A stretch of 64,000 nt of DNA. Origin: AP-15 sp963700195 (lineage in GTDB: Bacteria > Pseudomonadota > Alphaproteobacteria > ATCC43930 > CGMCC-115725). The notes beneath the pieces were generated by a model. That model searched no databases. It was not told the DNA's origin and saw only the letters and a list, made by a program, of their open reading frames with translations. Below, piece by piece: positions 1 to 8,579 of this stretch (positions are counted from its first letter, which is position 1; the number at the start of each line of letters is the position of its first letter). Location of the stretch: contig CAVOWQ010000033.1 in NCBI GenBank assembly GCA_963700195.1, forward strand, positions 124,001-188,000, in the 5' to 3' direction. The translations under genes and the position numbers were made by a program.

Positions 1-460
1 GCCTCGACGATCGAGCGGCTGATTGCCAGTCCCATGCTCATCCCGCCGGGTTTGGTCGTGTAGAAGGATTGGAACAGCCTATCGAGGTTTGCCGGATCGA
101 GCCCTGGACCGGTATCCTGAACTTCGACGAACACCTCACTCGAATCGTCCGCACCAGAGACGATCGTCAACCTGCGCAGCCCGTCGCGGGCGTCGCTCAT
201 TGCCTCGACGGCATTGACGATGAGGTTGACGATTACCTGCCGCAGCTGCACCCGATCTCCGAACATCGGGGTCGAGCCATTCCGCCGGGGTGAGATCGGG
301 CCGGAGGCGAGATCCTCACGGTTGTGGAGAAACGTATCGTTAGCCTCGATGAATTGACCATCGAGATCCCAGGTGCAGCATCCAATTATATCGACCTCGA
401 CCAGACGCCGAATCGTTGTTTCCCGCGCTTCGATTTCTCTGTGCGATTTTGCCAACGATG
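1..460 (-). pseudogene. Histidine kinase remnant (PAS start fused to HATPase)
   Basis: On the minus strand the segment about 460-300 encodes the beginning of a PAS/sensor block (residues reading DIIGCCTWDLDGQFIEAND), then jumps, with a change of frame near 285, directly to a HATPase N-box and G1 region (MFGDRVQLRQVIVNLIVNAVEAM, then VQDTGPGLDPANLDRLFQSF and GLAISRSIVEA). The HisKA domain is missing. The HATPase part is closely similar in DNA to 805-1080 of the large kinase just downstream, so this looks like an internally deleted duplicate. It runs off the left edge of the window. Not expected to be functional. Confidence 0.6.
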
Positions 461-659
461 TCAGGTCGGCCTGAGGGACGCGAGTTCGTCGGTTTCGTAA
501 GGGTTCCCGTTGGTCTCGCTAGATACGAAAACTTTGATGTTTGGGGGTTTCACTCTCATTATCAAGGCGGAAGGAACTGCATGATTTCGGCAGTTAGATC
601 CACGATCTCCTGCCACTTTCGGACTACTTCAGGCGGTGCTAGGGTAGAATGTGGCATAT

Positions 660-3600
660 TCAACCCCCTTGTTGCCGAACAACGATTGACCTCATCGTAT
701 CAACGCGGTGGTTCCGCGCACCCTCCGGCGATTTCTCCTCGGCCGGCAGGGTGAAGCGAAAGACGGCACCATGGGACTGGTTCGCCGCTGACGATAACCG
801 TCCGCCATGCGCCTCCACGATCGAACGGCTGATCGCCAGTCCCATGCCAATCCCATCGGGCTTGGTCGTATAAGAAGGACTGGAACAGTCGATCGAGGTC
901 CGCCGGATCGATTCCTGGGCCGGTGTCTTGCACTTCGACAAACACGGCGTTCGCATCGTCCTTGGCGGAGGTAATCGTAAGCTCGACGCGATCTGTCGCC
1001 GACGCTGCTCATCGCCTCGACGGCATTGACGATCAAATTCATGATCACCTGCTGCAGCTGGATCCGATCCGCCGGAACCAAAGGCAGGTCGCCCGCAAGC
1101 CGCGTCTGCAGCCTGACGCCATTGCGCTGCATTTCGGTTTGGGTCAGGGCAATGACCTCGCGGATTGCTTCATTGATGTCCAAAAGTTCTCGGCGCGGCG
1201 GCACTTTCTTTACGAGCGCACGGATGCGGTCGATGACCTCGCCGGCCCGACTGCCGTCTCTGACGATACGGCCGAGCGCCTGCCTGGCTTCTTCCAGATC
1301 CGGCGGCTGTGCACCCAGCCAGCGCAAACCGGCATGCGCGTTCGTCACTGTCGCGGCAATCGGCTGGTTGACTTCGTGCGCGATCGAGGCCGTCATCTCG
1401 CCCAGCAGCATGACCCGATTGAGACGCGCGAGATCGGCCTGGGCTTGCTGCAAAGCCGCCTCCGCGCGTTTGCGATCGGTGATGTCGACGATGACTGCAC
1501 CACGAAAGGCTGGCGTGCTGTCTGTCGCGGGAACGACAAACGAGGTGACGTCGGCCCATACGACCTCGCCGTCCTTGCGTCGGTAACGCTTGCGTTGCAG
1601 AGACCCGACAGATACCGCTATCGATACGCTCTTGCATCGCGGCCCGATCGTCCTCGTGAGTGAGCTCCAGCGTCGTGAGATTTCGCAGCTCCGCCTCGGT
1701 ATAGCCGGTCATCCGCTGGAAACTCGCGTTCGCCGTCAGATACCTTCTGCGCTCAAAATCAATGGTTGCGATGCCGACCGGGGCGATCTCGAACATGGCT
1801 CGCCAACGCTCCTCGCTGGCCCGCAAAGCCGCCTCGGCACGTTTGCGATCGGTGATGTGTCGGCCGACGCCGCGGTAACCGATGAAGAGCCCCGTCTGTG
1901 TCAAATACCGGCAGCCCCGAGACGGAGACGTAGCGCTTTCCGCCGTCGGGCGTAGGCCGCGCGTGCTCGAAATCACGGAACGGCAGGTGCGCATCGAGCG
2001 TTTCGCGATGCTTACGCCAGGCCTCGGCATCAGGCTCCAGATAAGGCACTTCCCAGCGCGTCTTACCGATCTCGGAGCCTGGCCCCGGCGCGTCGGCAAG
2101 GCCTTCGGCGAACTCCTGGCGACTGAAGCGATGCTGCGCGTCGCTCTCCCAGTACACGTCGAATGAGAATTGCACGAGGGTGCGGAAACGCTCCTCAGCT
2201 TCCCGCAACGCCTCTTCTGCCTGTTTGCGTTCGGTGATGTCGACGGCCACCACGGCAAGAAAAGCCGGCGTGCTATCCGTCGCGGGAACAAAAAACGTAT
2301 TGATGTCGGCCCATATGATCTCGCCGTCCTTGCGTCGGTAGCGCTTTTCAGTTCGATAGCTACGCGGCGGCCCAGCAACGATCTCATCAATACGCTTTTG
2401 CGTCGCTGCCCGATCTTCCTCGGGAGTGATATCCAGCACCGTAAGATTTCGCAGCTCGTCCTCGGTATAGCCGGTCATCCGCTGGAAAGCCACGTTCGCC
2501 GTCGCATATCTTCCGTGCGCAAGATCGAACGTTGTTACGATGCCAACTGCGGTCGTCTCGAACACGGTTCGCCAGCGCTCCTCGCTCGCGCGCAACGCCG
2601 CTTCGAACCGCACGCGCTCGGTGATGTCCATATAGACCGACTGCAGAAAGGGAGCGGCGGTCTCGGTTGCCGGCACCAACGTCGTCGTGATGTTAAGCCA
2701 TACCGGGGTGCCGTCCTTTTTCAGGTATTTCTTTTCAACCTGACGCTCGGTTAGCAAGCCGCTCCTGATTTTCGCATAGAACTCCGCGGTTGCCGCCCGT
2801 TCGTCCTCGTGGTTGAGTTCGAGGACGTTCCGCCCGACGATCTCCTCCTCGGTGCGGCCGAGCATTCGTTGAAGCGCCGGGTTCGCTGCGGTAAAGACGC
2901 CGTCGAGCCGGACCAAAGCCATGCCCGCGGCCGACGTCTCGAACAGCCTGCGCCAGCGCTCCTCGCTCGCACGCAATGCCGCTTCGGCCCGCCTGCGCTT
3001 GATGAACTGGCCGATCTGGCTGCCGATCGCCGACATTGTTGCGAGCTGCTCTGGATCGGGTTCCCGAGCCGCGCGGCTGAAGAACTCGACGACCCCGAGG
3101 GCTTCGGTGTCGAGCAGGATCGGGAAAATGACGGCTCCGTGCAGCCCCGCTCTCGCCGCCGCCGCTGCGCGCAAGAATTGGGGTTCGGTCGTCGCATCGA
3201 CCATCCAGATTGGTTTTGCGCTTCGCCAAACCTGCCCGAGCCGCCCTTCGCCTGACGCGTAGCCCCGCTCGCGGGTGGCCGTGGCAAAATCCGCGGTCTC
3301 GATATCCGGCCCGTGCCACAAGCTATCGCACCGGAGCGGGGCACCCTCCTGCGCGCGCTCCCAATCGAAACTCCACAGAGCGCCCCAGTCCCATTCCAGG
3401 TTCTCGCCGATCGCCCGAAGAATATGCGGAGCGGCGGCGGCGAGGCTGTCGGCCTCGGCCAGAACGCGCGTGACGGCGTATGCCGCCGCCACGCGCTGCT
3501 CGCCGCGCCTGCGCTCGGTGATGTCTTCGCAGGCAATCAAGACAATCGCATCATTACCCGACCGCCGCACCGCCTTGGCATTCTCGCGTACCCAGATCGT

Positions 3601-4269
3601 CGTGCCGTCCTTGCGGATTTTGCGGATCTCCCAGCTATGCGAACGGCCGAGTTCTTGCAGGCAGGTTGCCACACGGCTTTTAACGACCTCTCGGTCCTCC
3701 TCGAAAAATACGTTCAGCACCGATTGTCCAATTAGCTCGGCGGCCGTATAGCCGAGTTGAGCGGCGCCAAAAGCGTTCACCGACAGCACTGTCCCGGTTG
3801 GGCCGACCATGAAATACATGACCGGGTTGTGTTCGAATACTTCCTGCCACTGTTCTTCGCTTTCTCGCAGCGCTTCCGTGGCACGCTTCTGCTCGGTAAC
3901 GAGAAAGGTCGTCAGCCCGATTACCGCGGCACTGATCGATGCTTTGACTCCGGTGCCGCCAGCCTCCGTCTCGCTGAAACCCGGCAAGAGGAAGGCCAAC
4001 AGTGTGAGACCCACGCACCCGGCACCGACCAGCACGATGCCTCGCGCGCTGCTGAAACGGGCCGCCAGCAGCACCACGACCACGTAACCTACGGCGACCA
4101 CGAGTTTCATCGACGTGATCGCTTCGGCAACGAACACCCCAGCCGCGAGAGCGGCGGTCGCGACCGGGAGGAGCGCGGAGGTGGCACTCCGCCATGAGCG
4201 CGCTTGAAGCCTCATCATGGTTCCGGCTCGATCTTTACGCTCTCTCCAGCTTAACACGGCGGCTCTCAA
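660..4269 (-). pseudogene. Multi-PAS/GAF membrane histidine kinase, frameshifted
   Basis: Sensor kinase readable across four frames. The N-terminal 836-residue frame (4269 down to about 1870) has three or four membrane segments (about residues 28-115), a PAS domain (130-260), a GAF domain (265-420), then PAS domains at about 425-545, 550-680 and 685-800. It continues in another frame with a fifth PAS (MTGYTEAELRNLTTLELTHE), then a HisKA box with phospho-acceptor His (MTASIAHEVNQPIAATV), an N box (LIVNAVEAM) and G boxes (DTGPGID, GIGMGLAISRSIVEAHGG). All four frame changes are +1. One can be localised: near 872 there is an extra A relative to the homologous copy at 45-75. It is divergent from the FixJ-type regulator at 4519, its probable partner. 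Either a decayed gene or an intact gene with assembly insertions. Confidence 0.8.
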
Positions 4270-4518
4270 CTTTTATGCCAGGCAAGGAGGTGCCGGCGCC
4301 CCTTGGGAGTGTGGCGGTGCGGTCAGCTCACAAAGTGCCTTGTCGCTCGGGCGAGTTCCTATATCAAAGGAATCTGTAGCTGCTCGCGAGGCAACCTCTT
4401 AGGATCGCTCGGTGCCGCGCTATCCCTATCCTCTCGGCCGTACTTTGCCACGCGTCGCCCTGCTCGGCGTAGGAAGGATGCGTCTGCAACATTACGACCG
4501 TGCCGGCGAGCGCTGACG

Positions 4519-5154
4519 ATGACCGAGGCGATACCAACCGTTATCGTCGTCGATGATGACCCCGCAATCCGGGAGTCGATCGGCGGCCTGCTCCGATCCG
4601 TCGGGCTGCAGGCCAAGTTGTTCACTTCGGTGGATGAATTCCTCAAGGCGGGTCCGCCGGACGGACCGGCCTGCCTGGTGCTCGATGTCCGGCTGCCCGG
4701 ACGAAGCGGTCTCGATTTCCAACGAGAGCTCGCCGCCGCGAATATCCACCTCCCGATCATCTTCATCACCGGGTATGGCGACATCCCGATGTCCGTCAGG
4801 GCGATGAAGGGTGGCGCGATCGAGTTCCTTACCAAGCCATTCCGCGATCAGGATTTGCTCGACGCGATCCAGCTCGGCGTCACGCGCGACCGCGCTCGGT
4901 TCGATGACGAAAAAGCTCTGGCCGGGTTGCGGGCGCGCTTCGAGACCCTCACCCCGCGCGAGCGTGAGGTGATGGCCTTGGTCGCAGCCGGCCGTCTCAA
5001 CAAGCAGATCGCCTACGAGATCGGCGTTAGCGAAATCACGGTAAAAGTCCATCGCGGCCAGGTCATGCGAAAGATGCAGGCGGCTTCTCTACCTGATTTG
5101 GCCCGGATGGCCGACAGCCTAAACCTCACCGGGGAAAAGTCTCAGAGCTATTAG
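4519..5154 (+). CDS. FixJ/NarL-type two-component response regulator
   Basis: A 211-residue regulator. The receiver domain (residues about 6-120) has the acidic pair DDD at 12-14, phospho-acceptor D56 in LVLDVRLPG, the Thr in FITGYGDI and the Lys in LTKPF. A LuxR-type helix-turn-helix follows (LTPREREVMALVAAG, then NKQIAYEIGVSEITVKVHR, about 138-185). I chose the ATG at 4519 because the receiver fold begins seven residues later; the upstream frame has no domain. The gene is divergent from the multi-PAS kinase at 660-4269, which probably phosphorylates it. The family resembles FixJ/TodT/StyR regulators; the signal and target genes cannot be told from the sequence. Confidence 0.93.
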   Translation: MTEAIPTVIVVDDDPAIRESIGGLLRSVGLQAKLFTSVDEFLKAGPPDGPACLVLDVRLPGRSGLDFQRELAAANIHLPIIFITGYGDIPMSVRAMKGGAIEFLTKPFRDQDLLDAIQLGVTRDRARFDDEKALAGLRARFETLTPREREVMALVAAGRLNKQIAYEIGVSEITVKVHRGQVMRKMQAASLPDLARMADSLNLTGEKSQSY

Positions 5155-5239
5155 GCAGTCACAGCCGGCGCGCCTCCGCCAAGACTGCCTATTTCGGCCG
5201 AGCCGCGCTCTTCCAGCGCTGTTCTATACCAAAGTTTAA

Positions 5240-5254
5240 TGAGATTGATTCTCA
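5240..5254. promoter_or_regulatory. Fur-box-like palindrome
   Basis: TGAGATTGATTCTCA is a 7-1-7 palindrome matching the classical Fur pattern TGAGAATnATTCTCA at all but one position. It lies about 170 bp upstream of the winged-helix gene at 5422 and 85 bp after the FixJ-type gene. In alphaproteobacteria Fur-family proteins include Mur and Irr, so the regulator is uncertain. Sequence match only. Confidence 0.35.
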
Positions 5255-5421
5255 AGCGGCAGTCATTCATCCGCCGATGCAATAGCACGGTCCAAGCCGC
5301 TCCCTTAGCTTTGATCCTGACATTCAACCCCTTTGTTTGGAAGGCGCTTATGCAGCGACGCAACCTCCGCGCGAAGCCGCGCCAAATTGCAAGACGCCAC
5401 AATCCGAGGCGATGGGCTACA

Positions 5422-5922
5422 ATGAACACGAATACTCATTCGAAGCCCGCCCTCTGGCGCGAAAACCCGCCGCCGCTAGACGCGAACCGGCCGAGCCCGG
5501 CAACAGCCGACGCCGCTCTCGAATTCGGCCGTTTCCGCGTGCTGTTGCGCCAGCGGCAGCTGCTCGCCGACGATGTGCCGGTCGAGCTCGGCACGCGCGC
5601 CTTCGATCTCCTTCTGGTCCTCTTGGAGGCCGACGGCTTGCTCCTGACTAAAGAGGAGCTCGTCAGCCGAGTGTGGCCGGATATCGTCGTGTCGGAAGAG
5701 AACCTCAAGGTTCAGGTTTCCGCATTGCGCAAGGCGCTGGGCGCGGACCGCGATGTCATCCGCACTGAATTCGGCCGCGGCTACCGATTCACCGGCGTTG
5801 TGCGCTCGAATGCCGCGCCGGAGGCGCGTCAACACCCGACTCGACCAAAGGAGCGGTCTGGCCTAACTCTGTTTTCACAGAATTGCCGGCAATCACCCCG
5901 GTGTAGTTTCATTTCGAGCTGA
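5422..5922 (+). CDS. OmpR/CadC-type winged-helix DNA-binding protein
   Basis: A 166-residue protein with one recognisable domain, a Trans_reg_C winged helix at about residues 37-128: LEFGRFRVLLRQRQLLADD forms the leading strands, GTRAFDLLLVLLEADG and LTKEELVSRVWPD the helices, and RTEFGRGYRFTG the wing. No receiver or membrane segment is present. In the family this domain usually begins a longer protein (TPR, ATPase or cyclase-like C-terminus). Here the reading frame stops soon after the wing with a low-complexity tail, so it may be a truncated or frameshifted longer regulator. The start is the ATG at 5422; an in-frame extension upstream to 5239 has no domain. A Fur-box-like palindrome lies upstream. 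Confidence 0.75.
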   Translation: MNTNTHSKPALWRENPPPLDANRPSPATADAALEFGRFRVLLRQRQLLADDVPVELGTRAFDLLLVLLEADGLLLTKEELVSRVWPDIVVSEENLKVQVSALRKALGADRDVIRTEFGRGYRFTGVVRSNAAPEARQHPTRPKERSGLTLFSQNCRQSPRCSFISS

Positions 5923-6009
5923 CCGGCCAGCCGGTGCCGCTCGCCCCTTTTGGCGCGGACGAGCTTGCCGTCTATCGCGGTTGCGAGCCGCCCGAGATTT
6001 CCGTAGCAG

Positions 6010-6045
6010 GCGTAGGGCGGGTTAGCCGAAGGCGTAACCTGCCAA
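6010..6045. repeat. Dispersed GTAGGGCGGG...CCTGCC palindromic repeat
   Basis: GTAGGGCGGGTTAGCCGAAG followed by GCGTAACCTGCC is a version of the short intergenic repeat (gtagggcgggttagcc-gcgtaacccgcc) dispersed in many proteobacterial genomes. It sits between the winged-helix gene and the 3' end of hemA, and could fold as a weak hairpin in the hemA trailer. Confidence 0.6.
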
Positions 6046-6087
6046 CCCAACGTGGGACGGCAGATTACCTGCACTAATCCGCCACAC

Positions 6088-7293
6088 TCAGGCGGCCCGC
6101 CGCAGATCGCGTTCCGACCAGATGACCGAGAGCGCCCGGACGAGCTCGTCGATGTCCGCCTCGCTATGCAATGGCGAGGGGGTCAGTCGCAGCCGCTCCG
6201 TGCCGCGCGGCACGGTCGGGTAGTTGATCGGCTGGACATAAATCCGGTGGCGGTGCAACAGCTCGTCGCAGACAGCCTTGCACAGGACCGAGTTGCCGAT
6301 CAGCACCGGCACGATATGGCTCCGGCTCGGCATCACCGGGAGGCCGGCTTCAGCGAGGCGGCACTTCAGCTGCGCCGCGCGTTCCTGATGGCGCTCGCGC
6401 TCGGCCGCGCTCGCCTTCAGATGGCGGATCGCGGCGAGCGCGCCGGCGGCGATCGCCGGCGGCAACGACGTCGTGAAGATGAACCCAGGCGCGTGGCTGC
6501 GCAGAAAATCGACGATTGCCGCCGAGCCGGCGACATAGCCGCCGATCGTGCCGAAGGCCTTGCCGAGGGTTCCCTGAATCACGGTCGGGCGATGCATGAC
6601 TCTCTCGCGCTCGGCAATGCCGCCGCCGCGCGGGCCGTAGAGCCCGACCGCATGGACCTCGTCGAGATAGGTCATTGCCCCGTAGCGATCGGCGACGTCG
6701 CACAAATCGCCGACCGGGGCGATATCGCCGTCCATCGAATAGACCGACTCGAAGCACACGAGCTTCGGCCGGCCGGGGGCCACGTGGTCGAGCAGGCGCG
6801 CGAGATCGGCCGGGTCGTTGTGGCGGAAGATGTGTTTCTCGGCGCGGCTGTTGCGGATGCCGGCGATCATCGAAGCGTGGTTGGAAGCGTCCGAAAACAC
6901 CACCATGCCCGGCAATTCGCGCGCCAGTGTCGACAGCGCCGCGTCATTGGCGACATAACCCGAGGTGAAGACCAGCGCCGCCTCGCGGCCGTGCAGATCG
7001 GCGAGCTCGCGTTCGAGCAACAGGTGCAAATGGCTGTTGCCCGAGATGTTGCGGGTGCCGCCGGCGCCGGCCCCGACCGCCCGCAACGTCTCTTCCATCG
7101 CCTCGAGGACGGCCGGGTGCTGCCCCATGCCGAGATAGTCGTTCGAGCACCACACCGTGACTTCGGCGCCGACGCGGTGGTCGAAGGCGCGCGGAAAGCG
7201 CCCGCAGCGCCGCTCGAGATCGGCGAAGACGCGGTAGCGTCCCTCGGCACGCAACGCGTCCAGGCGATCTCTGAAGAAGCCCTCGTAATCCAT
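6088..7293 (-). CDS. hemA: 5-aminolevulinate synthase
   Basis: A PLP-dependent alpha-oxoamine synthase of 401 residues, the usual length for alphaproteobacterial ALAS. It condenses glycine with succinyl-CoA to 5-aminolevulinate, the first step of haem synthesis by the Shemin route, in the cytosol. Landmarks are SNDYLGM at 50-56, the glycine-rich GAGAGGTRNISG (74-85), SDASNHASMI (134-143), the cofactor Asp in DEVHAVGLYGP (D211), and the Schiff-base lysine K245 in TLGKAFGTIGGYV. Distinction from KBL and BioF rests on the ALAS-like N-terminus and the NYPTVPRGTERLRLTPSP block. The start is the ATG at 7293, after a purine-rich AGGGGCC. It is a single gene here; haem demand by the nearby di-haem peroxidase is only circumstantial. 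Confidence 0.95.
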   Translation of the reverse strand: MDYEGFFRDRLDALRAEGRYRVFADLERRCGRFPRAFDHRVGAEVTVWCSNDYLGMGQHPAVLEAMEETLRAVGAGAGGTRNISGNSHLHLLLERELADLHGREAALVFTSGYVANDAALSTLARELPGMVVFSDASNHASMIAGIRNSRAEKHIFRHNDPADLARLLDHVAPGRPKLVCFESVYSMDGDIAPVGDLCDVADRYGAMTYLDEVHAVGLYGPRGGGIAERERVMHRPTVIQGTLGKAFGTIGGYVAGSAAIVDFLRSHAPGFIFTTSLPPAIAAGALAAIRHLKASAAERERHQERAAQLKCRLAEAGLPVMPSRSHIVPVLIGNSVLCKAVCDELLHRHRIYVQPINYPTVPRGTERLRLTPSPLHSEADIDELVRALSVIWSERDLRRAA

Positions 7294-7314
7294 GCCGGCC
7301 CCTACTGGTGCCCG

Positions 7315-7791
7315 TTACTCGGGCGGCGGGTGAGCGCTGGTTTGCTGGCCCGGGGCGGCGGTGGTGAAGTGGTTGACAGAGCTCTCCACCTCATCGCTCT
7401 GCCCATCGGTCCCCATTGACGTCACCTTGTAATAGTAGGTGGTGTCCGGTTTCAGAGGTTGCAGGCGCACCCGAAAAATCGTCTCCGCATGGCCGCGGTT
7501 GAGCCGGATGTGATTTTTTGCGGTCTCGCTCAAATCGTTGGGATCCGTTCCGTAGTGTGCGACCGCCCAATGATCGTCATCCCCGCCAGGGTTGGTGCTA
7601 GTCCATCTGATGATGGCGAGGTCGTCGTGGGAAGTTTCGAGCCCTGGGCCCTTTAGGATTTCGACGTGCTCGGCCCGCTTCTGCGGAGGAGGGTTCTGAG
7701 CGCCGACTGGGCTGGAGCAGAGTAGGCTGCCGGCCGCGCCGGCAATCGCCAGTTTTGCGAGCAGTCTATTGATGGGACAACCCTTATCCAT
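7315..7791 (-). CDS. Secreted fibronectin type III-like protein
   Basis: A 158-residue protein starting MDKGCPINRLLAKLAIAGAA; the basic start, hydrophobic stretch and VGAQ-type cleavage site form a signal peptide. The mature part contains one FnIII/purple-acid-phosphatase N-domain-like fold at about 40-140, with IRWTSTNPGGDDDHWAVAHYGT followed by RLQPLKPDTTYYYKVTSM, the classic F/G strand pattern. No catalytic metallophosphatase domain follows, so it is a lone beta-sandwich, likely a binding or adhesion module in the periplasm or outside. An in-frame start at 7869 would put 26 charged residues before the signal, so I prefer 7791. It lies 22 bp upstream of hemA on the same strand. Confidence 0.7.
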   Translation of the reverse strand: MDKGCPINRLLAKLAIAGAAGSLLCSSPVGAQNPPPQKRAEHVEILKGPGLETSHDDLAIIRWTSTNPGGDDDHWAVAHYGTDPNDLSETAKNHIRLNRGHAETIFRVRLQPLKPDTTYYYKVTSMGTDGQSDEVESSVNHFTTAAPGQQTSAHPPPE

Positions 7792-7889
7792 TAGGGCCAA
7801 ACTCCTGCGTCGCCGTATCAAGTCGTCGATCCTCAGCGAGTACACCCGTCCGCCGACAAGCTGCCGCATCGGTCGGATCGAATGCCGGA

Positions 7890-8528
7890 TCAGGTGGCCC
7901 AGGCTGATCCAAGAATCACTTGGCAGAAGTCGATGCGCTTGAAGCGGGGATCCTTGAACGCCAATACATCATCATTGACGGTGCCGAAGGTGCTGTCGGG
8001 TCGACGGCGCATGCCTTCGTAAAAGGCATCGATGATGTTGTGCTTGAAACTCGTGCCACGAGGATAGGCCGCCACCACGGCTTCTCGCTGTTTCGGCGTG
8101 AAGTCTTGATAAGCCAAACCAAGGACGTCCATCTCGACGCCCGAGGTCACGAGCGCAACCTCGGGCTTTTTGTGCTCTGGAATCCCGGGCGTGGTGTGCA
8201 GCGCGATCGCATCCCACACAGTCTCGACCGAAACTTCCGGGATCCCATAGCGGTGCAGGAAGTCCCGCGCTGCATTCGCACTGTCCACCTCAAAACGGTT
8301 TGTCGAATCGCGATATGCCTTTGTCAGCCCGATATCGTGAAACATCGCGCCTACATAGAGAAGCTCGGGGTTGTAGGCCAAACCCTTCCGCTGACCGGTC
8401 AATGCGCCGAACAGATAGACACGCGTCGAATGGTGGAATAGCAGATCCGGCTCCGTATCTCGGATCAACTCCGTCACGTCACGCGCCATCTTGGTGTCGG
8501 GAATCTTGATGTCGGCGATTGTGCTCAT
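7890..8528 (-). CDS. HD-domain phosphohydrolase (cyanamide hydratase-like)
   Basis: A 212-residue protein with an HD fold: a first His in LLFHHSTRVYLFG (about 32-33), the HD pair in GAMFHDIGLT (64-65), then IALHTTPGI. The spacing is that of small HD hydrolases annotated as cyanamide hydratase-like or DJ-type phosphohydrolases; the substrate cannot be inferred. The start codon lies only 7 bp after a very strong GC hairpin (8536-8563) with no obvious ribosome binding site, so translation may be affected by that structure. It is downstream of, and on the same strand as, the di-haem peroxidase gene. Confidence 0.85.
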   Translation of the reverse strand: MSTIADIKIPDTKMARDVTELIRDTEPDLLFHHSTRVYLFGALTGQRKGLAYNPELLYVGAMFHDIGLTKAYRDSTNRFEVDSANAARDFLHRYGIPEVSVETVWDAIALHTTPGIPEHKKPEVALVTSGVEMDVLGLAYQDFTPKQREAVVAAYPRGTSFKHNIIDAFYEGMRRRPDSTFGTVNDDVLAFKDPRFKRIDFCQVILGSAWAT

Positions 8529-8535
8529 TTTCGAA

Positions 8536-8563
8536 TATGGGGGGCCGCGGGCGGCCCCCCATA
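8536..8563. other. Strong GC hairpin between peroxidase and HD genes
   Basis: The arm tatggggggccgc (8536-8548) is exactly complementary to gcggccccccata (8551-8563), a 13-bp perfect stem with a minimal loop. No T-run follows on either strand, so it is not a textbook terminator. It lies 17 bp after the peroxidase stop and 7 bp before the HD-gene ATG. It could be a transcript end, an RNA-stability element or a block on the HD start. Confidence 0.6.
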
Positions 8564-8579
8564 CCTCTTCCAGGCGCTA

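Noticed and set aside
6052..7419. 455-codon plus-strand open frame
   Set aside because: Shadow of hemA; no ribosome binding site or conserved motif.
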